From positions 1 to 9,887 of the forward strand of contig JAVBNE010000074.1 of the NCBI GenBank assembly GCA_031551755.1: DNA of 9,887 nucleotides, read 5' to 3'. This DNA comes from JAVBMU01 sp031551755 (lineage in GTDB: Bacteria; Actinomycetota; Actinomycetes; Actinomycetales; Cellulomonadaceae). The position numbers were made by a program, and so were the translations under genes. Position 1 is the first letter of the stretch, and each line of letters opens with the position of its first letter. Shown piece after piece: positions 5,983 through 9,887 of the stretch. The notes under the pieces were generated by a model. That model did not search any database. It was given only the letters and a program-made list of their open reading frames with translations, and had not been told where the DNA came from.

Positions 5983-7314
5983 ATGTCCGCAGAGCACGCC
6001 TGGTCCTTCGAGACCCGCCAGATCCACGCCGGCCAAGAGGCCGACCCCACCACCGGGGCCCGCGCCTTGCCGATCTACCAGACGACCTCCTTCGTCTTCC
6101 CCGATGCCGGTGTCGCCGCCGATCGATTCGCCCTCAAGGATCTCGGCCCGATCTACACCCGGCTCGGGAACCCGACCCAGGAGGTCGTGGAGAACCGGAT
6201 CGCGAACCTCGAAGGTGGTGTCGGCGCCCTGCTGGTCTCCTCCGGCCAAGCCGCCGAGACCCTCGCCATCCTGAACATCGCCGAGGCCGGCGATCATGTG
6301 GTCGCCTCCCCGAGCCTCTACGGCGGCACGTACAACCTGTTGCACTACACGCTCGAGAAGCTGGGCGTCTCGACCACCTTCGTGACCGACCCGCACAACC
6401 CGCAAGCGTGGCGCGACGCCGTGCGGCCGAACACCAAGCTGTTCTTCGCGGAGACCATCCCCAACCCGAAGGCCGACGTCCTCGACATCGAGACCGTCGC
6501 CCAGATCGCCCACGAATCCGGCGTCCCGCTGGTCGTCGACAACACCATCGCGACCCCGTACCTGGTGCGGCCGCTGGAGTTCGGCGCGGACATCGTCATC
6601 CACTCGGCCACCAAGTACCTCGGCGGTCACGGCACCGCCATCGGCGGCGTGATCGTGGACGGCGGCACCTTCGACTTCGCCGCCGACCCCGAGCGCTTCC
6701 CGAACTACAACAACCCCGACCCGAGCTACCACGGCATCGTCTACGCCCGCGACCTCGGCGTCGGCAGCCGCCTGGGCGCCAACCTGGCCTTCATCCTCAA
6801 GGCCCGCGTCCAGTTGCTCCGCGACCTCGGCACCGCGATCTCGCCGTTCAACGCCTTCCTTATCTCCCAGGGGATCGAGACGTTGTCGCTGCGGATCGAA
6901 CGCCATGTGGCGAATGCGCAGCGGGTCGCCGAATGGCTGGAGGCGCGCGCCGACGTCACCAAGGTGCACTACGCCGGGTTGGCGTCAAGCCCCTGGCGCG
7001 CCAATGCTGCGAAGTACCTGCCGCGTGGTGCGGGCGCCGTCCTCGCCTTCGAGTTGGACGGCGGCTCCGAGGCCGGCCAGGCATTCGTCTCGGCCCTGAC
7101 GCTGCACTCGCACGTCGCGAACATCGGCGACGTCCGGTCGCTCGTCATCCACCCGGCCTCCACGACGCACAGCCAGCTCACCCCCGAGGAGCAGGAACTG
7201 TCCGGCGTGACGCCAGGCCTGGTCCGGTTGGCCGTCGGCATCGAGCACATCGACGACATCCTGGCCGACCTCGAGGTCGGCTTCACCGCGGCCAAGTCGG
7301 CGCTGAACCACTGA
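5983..7314 (+). CDS. metY: O-acetylhomoserine sulfhydrylase (O-acetyl-L-homoserine aminocarboxypropyltransferase)
   Basis: 443 residues, a normal length for MetY and longer than MetB/MetC-type enzymes. It is a PLP enzyme of the Cys/Met metabolism family. The N-terminus (FETRQIHAGQEADPTTGA, LPIYQTTSFVF) is typical. The PLP-binding Lys211 lies in SATKYLGGHG, and Asp186 in VVDNTIATPYLVRP should contact the pyridine nitrogen. SSGQAAETLAI and SLYGGTYNLL are further family blocks. The enzyme makes homocysteine and acetate from O-acetylhomoserine and sulfide in the cytoplasm. metX, which supplies its substrate, starts 73 bases downstream, so the pair forms the direct sulfhydrylation branch of methionine synthesis. 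Codons end mainly in C, unlike the RHS locus. No riboswitch was recognised upstream. O-acetylserine may also be used, as in some relatives. Confidence 0.95.
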   Translation: MSAEHAWSFETRQIHAGQEADPTTGARALPIYQTTSFVFPDAGVAADRFALKDLGPIYTRLGNPTQEVVENRIANLEGGVGALLVSSGQAAETLAILNIAEAGDHVVASPSLYGGTYNLLHYTLEKLGVSTTFVTDPHNPQAWRDAVRPNTKLFFAETIPNPKADVLDIETVAQIAHESGVPLVVDNTIATPYLVRPLEFGADIVIHSATKYLGGHGTAIGGVIVDGGTFDFAADPERFPNYNNPDPSYHGIVYARDLGVGSRLGANLAFILKARVQLLRDLGTAISPFNAFLISQGIETLSLRIERHVANAQRVAEWLEARADVTKVHYAGLASSPWRANAAKYLPRGAGAVLAFELDGGSEAGQAFVSALTLHSHVANIGDVRSLVIHPASTTHSQLTPEEQELSGVTPGLVRLAVGIEHIDDILADLEVGFTAAKSALNH

Positions 7315-7330
7315 GTGATGTCCACGGTGG

Positions 7331-7361
7331 ACGGCCGGGGCGTCGGCGGCGCCCCGGCCGT
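7331..7361 (+). terminator. Perfect 12-bp hairpin between metY and metX
   Basis: ACGGCCGGGGCG (7331-7342) pairs perfectly with CGCCCCGGCCGT (7350-7361) around a seven-base loop. It lies 16 bases after the metY stop. No T-tract follows, so it would be an actinobacterial-type terminator or an attenuating or mRNA-stabilising stem. Its left foot overlaps a 13-base palindrome, GTCCACGGTGGAC (7320-7332). Confidence 0.55.
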
Positions 7362-7366
7362 ACAGT
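7361..7366 (+). promoter_or_regulatory. Candidate -10 element of metX
   Basis: TACAGT fits TANNNT and begins at the last base of the preceding stem. Transcription would start near 7373, leaving a leader of about 15 bases with just the ribosome binding site. No clear -35 hexamer is visible in the hairpin sequence upstream. Confidence 0.35.
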
Positions 7367-7376
7367 GGCCTACGTG

Positions 7377-7381
7377 AGGAG
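7377..7381 (+). promoter_or_regulatory. Ribosome binding site fixing the GTG start of metX
   Basis: AGGAG stands six bases before GTG 7388. The in-frame TTG at 7382 directly abuts it and is therefore a poor start. Confidence 0.7.
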
Positions 7382-7387
7382 TTGGAT

Positions 7388-8644
7388 GTGACGACCGCAG
7401 ACGGTACGCCCGCATCTCCCGGTGCGCCCAGCGCGGGCGCAACCTCGAGAACCCCTGCCACACCGCGTGGCGCCACCTCATCCTCGCGCGCCCGCACCAA
7501 ACCGCCCGTCCCGGCGACCGGCGCGTGGCTCCCCGAGCACCCCGTGGGCAACCGGCAGTTCGCCGACGTCGGCACGTTCGACCTTGAGGCCGGCGGCCGG
7601 ATACCGGATGTCCGGGTGGCGTACGAAACCTGGGGAACCCTGAACGCCGACGGCTCGAACGCCGTCCTGATCCTGCACGCGCTGACCGGCGACTCCCATG
7701 TCACCGGCCCGGCCGGCCCCGGCCATGTGAGCGGCGGCTGGTGGGAGGATCTCGTCGGGCCCGGCGCGCCCATCGACACCGACACGTACTTCGTGGTGGC
7801 CCCGAATGTCCTCGGCGGTTGCCAGGGAACGACCGGCCCCGCCACACCCGGACCGGACGGCCGCCCCTGGGGCAGCCGCTTCCCGCGCGTCACCACCCGC
7901 GACCAAGTCGCGGTCGAGGTCGAGTTGACCCGCCAGCTGGGTATCCAGTCGTGGGCGCTGATCGCCGGCGCGTCCATGGGTGGTCTGCGTGTCCTGGAGT
8001 GGGCGATCCTCGGCCCGGAGGCAGGGATCTTGGTGGAGGCCATCGCCCCGATCGCCACAGGCGCCCAGACCACCGGTGACCAGATCGCGTGGGCACATCC
8101 GCAACTCGGGGTGATCCGCGCGGACGCTCAGTTCGCGGGCGGCGACTACTACGACGCCCCCGTCGGCCCGCATGTCGGCCTGGGGATTGCCCGGCAAATC
8201 GCCCATACGACTTACCGGTCGGCGACGGAACTAGACCGCCGGTTCGGTCGGCTCCCCCAAGGTGGCGAAGACCCGTTCACCGACGGCCGCTATGCCGTGC
8301 AGTCCTACCTCGACCACCACGGGGACAAACTCGCACGACGCTTCGACGCGAACTCCTACCTGGTTCTCACGGAGTCGATGCTGACTCACGACCTCGGCCG
8401 GGACCGTGGCGGGGTCGAGGCGGCACTGGCCACTATCACGGCGCGCGCGCTGGTGGTCGCCGTCGACTCCGACCGGCTCTTCCACCCCGCCGAATGCGCC
8501 CGGATCGCTGCGGGCATCCCGAAGGCCGAGCCGCTGCGAGTGCTGCACAGCGACTTTGGCCACGACGGATTCCTCATCGAGTTCGACCAGCTCGGCCCGC
8601 TCGTCACCGACTTCCTCGGGGAACGCACGCCCGTCCGACCGTGA
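7388..8644 (+). CDS. metX: Homoserine O-acetyltransferase
   Basis: 418 residues, an alpha/beta-hydrolase-fold enzyme that transfers acetyl from acetyl-CoA to homoserine as the committed step of methionine synthesis. Landmarks are the strand and loop LILHALTGDSHV, the GGCQGTTGP block, nucleophile Ser196 in GASMGG, Asp362 in VDSDRLF and His392 in DFGHDGFL, which form the catalytic triad. Residues about 1-45 are an Ala/Pro/Thr/Ser/Arg-rich extension of low complexity before the family start around LPEHPVGNRQF; it seems a little long for MetX. The gene follows metY by 73 bases on the same strand, so both may be co-transcribed, although a hairpin and a candidate -10 lie between them. A succinyl-transferring homologue is possible in this family, but pairing with metY favours acetyl. 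Confidence 0.95.
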   Translation: MTTADGTPASPGAPSAGATSRTPATPRGATSSSRARTKPPVPATGAWLPEHPVGNRQFADVGTFDLEAGGRIPDVRVAYETWGTLNADGSNAVLILHALTGDSHVTGPAGPGHVSGGWWEDLVGPGAPIDTDTYFVVAPNVLGGCQGTTGPATPGPDGRPWGSRFPRVTTRDQVAVEVELTRQLGIQSWALIAGASMGGLRVLEWAILGPEAGILVEAIAPIATGAQTTGDQIAWAHPQLGVIRADAQFAGGDYYDAPVGPHVGLGIARQIAHTTYRSATELDRRFGRLPQGGEDPFTDGRYAVQSYLDHHGDKLARRFDANSYLVLTESMLTHDLGRDRGGVEAALATITARALVVAVDSDRLFHPAECARIAAGIPKAEPLRVLHSDFGHDGFLIEFDQLGPLVTDFLGERTPVRP

Positions 8645-8693
8645 TTCACCGGTCTTCACCGTGGTTCGCCGATCTTCGACAACGCCGAGGACA

Positions 8694-8699
8694 TAGATT
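8694..8699 (+). promoter_or_regulatory. Candidate -10 of a leaderless hydrolase transcript
   Basis: TAGATT is followed by exactly six bases and then ATG 8706, so transcription would begin at or beside the start codon. No Shine-Dalgarno sequence stands at proper distance. TTCGAC (8665-8670) is a possible but off-spaced -35 element. Confidence 0.45.
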
Positions 8700-8705
8700 G
8701 GGGCC

Positions 8706-9689
8706 ATGGTGGCGCCGCCCTGGGTTCCCGACGTCCTCGGTCCGGCCTATCGCGCACATCGACTTCCCCTCGCCGACGACGACGAAGGCCCCGTGGTCGC
8801 CACACTCGTCCGCTATGATCCGCAGCCCGAGTCGACGGCCCGGCCCGTGCGAGCCGTGCTCTATCTGCACGGCTGGAGCGACTACTTCTTCCAGACGGAA
8901 CTCGCCGAGTTCTGGCATTCGACGGGGGCCGCCTTCTACGCGCTCGACCTGCGCAAATACGGGCGCAGCTTGCTCGCCCACCAGACCCCCGGCTACATCG
9001 ATCATCTGGTCGAATACGACGAGGACATCGCCGCGGCACTCGCCGCGATCCACACAGAACTGGGTGCCAACGCAGCAGTGATGCTCATGGGCCATTCGAC
9101 GGGTGGGCTGATCGCCACCTTATGGGCGCACCGCCATCCCACGGCCGCCCGCGGACTGGTGCTCAACAGTCCTTGGCTCGAACTTCAGGGTTCCTCGGTG
9201 GCCAGGACGGTGTCGACGCCGGCGATCCGCCAGATCGCACGCTTCCAGCCGCGCGCACCGCTGCCGAATGTCGACCCAGGCTTCTATGCGCGGACACTCT
9301 CCGATCGCGACGATGCCACGTGGACGATTGATCCCGCGTTGCGCCCGGTGCCGTCCTTCCCGGTTCGCGCCGGCTGGTTGCGGGCGATCATCGAGGGTCA
9401 TGCGACGGTGGCCGCAGGGCTGACCATCGATTGCCCCGTGCTCGTACTCGCCGCGACCCGTTCGCATATCAGCCCCCGCTGGTCGTCAGAAATGCGGAAC
9501 GCGGATATCGTCCTCGATGTCGAGGCATTGATCCGTCGCGCCCCGCAGTTGGGTGAGGTCGTGACGATCGGCCGTATCCCCGGAGGGATTCACGATCTGA
9601 CGTTGTCGTTACCGGGGCCGCGAGCACGTTTCTATGCCGAGATCCGTCGGTGGATAGCGGGCTACGGGTGGAGTGTCAACAGGGCTTAA
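8706..9689 (+). CDS. Alpha/beta hydrolase (serine hydrolase, S33/monoacylglycerol-lipase-like)
   Basis: 327 residues without signal peptide or membrane segment, so probably cytoplasmic. The oxyanion region is YLHGWSDYFFQ (about residue 53), the nucleophile Ser131 lies in GHSTGG, the acid is probably Asp271 in NADIVLDVEAL, and the base His296 lies in PGGIHDLTLS. This order and spacing match the Hydrolase_4/serine aminopeptidase S33-type group. The likely reaction is hydrolysis of an ester, such as a lipid or lysophospholipid, but the substrate cannot be read from sequence. Start ATG 8706 fits a leaderless promoter; the adjacent GTG 8709 is an alternative. It follows metX by 61 bases with its own candidate promoter, so a link to methionine synthesis is not implied. 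The gene converges on an rRNA operon. Confidence 0.88.
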   Translation: MVAPPWVPDVLGPAYRAHRLPLADDDEGPVVATLVRYDPQPESTARPVRAVLYLHGWSDYFFQTELAEFWHSTGAAFYALDLRKYGRSLLAHQTPGYIDHLVEYDEDIAAALAAIHTELGANAAVMLMGHSTGGLIATLWAHRHPTAARGLVLNSPWLELQGSSVARTVSTPAIRQIARFQPRAPLPNVDPGFYARTLSDRDDATWTIDPALRPVPSFPVRAGWLRAIIEGHATVAAGLTIDCPVLVLAATRSHISPRWSSEMRNADIVLDVEALIRRAPQLGEVVTIGRIPGGIHDLTLSLPGPRARFYAEIRRWIAGYGWSVNRA

Positions 9690-9715
9690 GCCCGCACTGC
9701 TCGCTGCTCGCGAGC
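9682..9715 (+). terminator. Palindrome and hairpin at the end of the hydrolase gene
   Basis: GGGCTTAAGCCC (9682-9693) is a perfect 12-base palindrome containing the TAA stop. GCTCGC (9699-9704) pairs with GCGAGC (9710-9715) around five bases. No T-tract follows, so intrinsic termination is possible but unproven. The rest of 9716-9753 shows nothing I can name. Confidence 0.35.
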
Positions 9716-9753
9716 GGCGCCAGCGTTCGGGGACCTTGGCCTGGTTAAATGCT

Positions 9754-9783
9754 GAAGGCCCACCCGGGTGTGGGTGGGCCTTC
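9754..9783 (-). terminator. rRNA operon terminator
   Basis: A perfect 12-bp stem (9754-9765 with 9772-9783, six-base loop) starts eight bases beyond the 5S 3' end in the minus direction. A short ATTT run follows the stem a few bases later. Position and stability fit the terminator of the rRNA operon; being symmetrical, it may also stop plus-strand transcription from the hydrolase. Confidence 0.75.
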
Positions 9784-9790
9784 GGTAAGG

Positions 9791-9887
9791 GGTGTTCGGC
9801 GGTGTCCTACTCTCCCACCCCGTGGCCGGGGCAGTACCATTGGCGCTGGCAGGCTTAGCTTCCGGGTTCGGTATGGGGCCGGGCGTT
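9791..9887 (-). rRNA. rrf: 5S ribosomal RNA, 3' part (5' end outside window)
   Basis: The minus strand reads AACGCCCGGCCCCATACCG, then GAACCCGGAAGCTAAGC, a GGTACTG segment and GGGAGAGTAGGACACCGCCG, the conserved order of bacterial 5S rRNA. About 97 bases are present, so about 20 bases of the 5' end lie to the right of the window. The exact 3' end (9791-9793) is estimated. The 23S and 16S genes should lie further right, with transcription running toward this window. Confidence 0.93.

Noticed and set aside
5878..6969. A 363-codon minus-strand frame within metY
   Set aside because: It is antisense to a clearly recognised enzyme, Asp/Gly/Val-rich and without a family match.
6408..7391. Arg/Pro-rich plus-strand frames inside metY and metX (also 8089-9081)
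   Set aside because: They are +1/+2 shadows of the real genes, as the very high Arg/Pro/His content shows.
9673..9858. A 61-codon plus-strand frame at the right end
   Set aside because: It runs through the rRNA terminator and antisense to the 5S rRNA.

Overview
The window is high-GC DNA with actinobacterial gene style: GTG starts, GC-rich third codon positions, secreted proteins with Ala-rich signal peptides, and a RipA-like NlpC/P60 hydrolase. A member of the Propionibacteriales or a related actinobacterial group is my best guess, but the genus cannot be fixed from this sequence.

Left part (1-4290, all on the minus strand): a two-gene secreted-protein locus. The promoter-proximal gene (1353-4175) encodes a 940-residue exported protein with a DNRLRE-type beta domain, Ig/Fn3-like domains and a C-terminal LamG-like domain. 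Behind it lies the N-terminal 434 codons of a large RHS/YD-repeat protein (1-1302), which leaves the window at base 1. This is the usual arrangement of actinobacterial RHS (wall-associated, polymorphic-toxin-type) loci. The toxin tip and any immunity gene would lie to the left, outside the window. The first gene has a mosaic codon usage.

Middle (4313-5982): a minus-strand secreted peptidoglycan hydrolase with a signal peptide, a long coiled coil, a Pro/Thr linker and a C-terminal NlpC/P60 domain. Its start is odd: a strong Shine-Dalgarno sequence sits six bases before an ACG codon, and no ATG, GTG or TTG fits. A short frame overlaps this start. The divergent spacer separates it from the methionine genes.

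Right part (5983-9689, plus strand): metY (O-acetylhomoserine sulfhydrylase) and metX (homoserine O-acetyltransferase), which together convert homoserine to homocysteine by direct sulfhydrylation. A perfect 12-bp stem lies between them. They are followed by an alpha/beta hydrolase with a probable leaderless promoter.

Right edge (9754-9887, minus strand): the 3' part of a 5S rRNA and the terminator of its rRNA operon, convergent with the hydrolase gene.

I saw no tRNA, CRISPR array, insertion sequence or attachment site.
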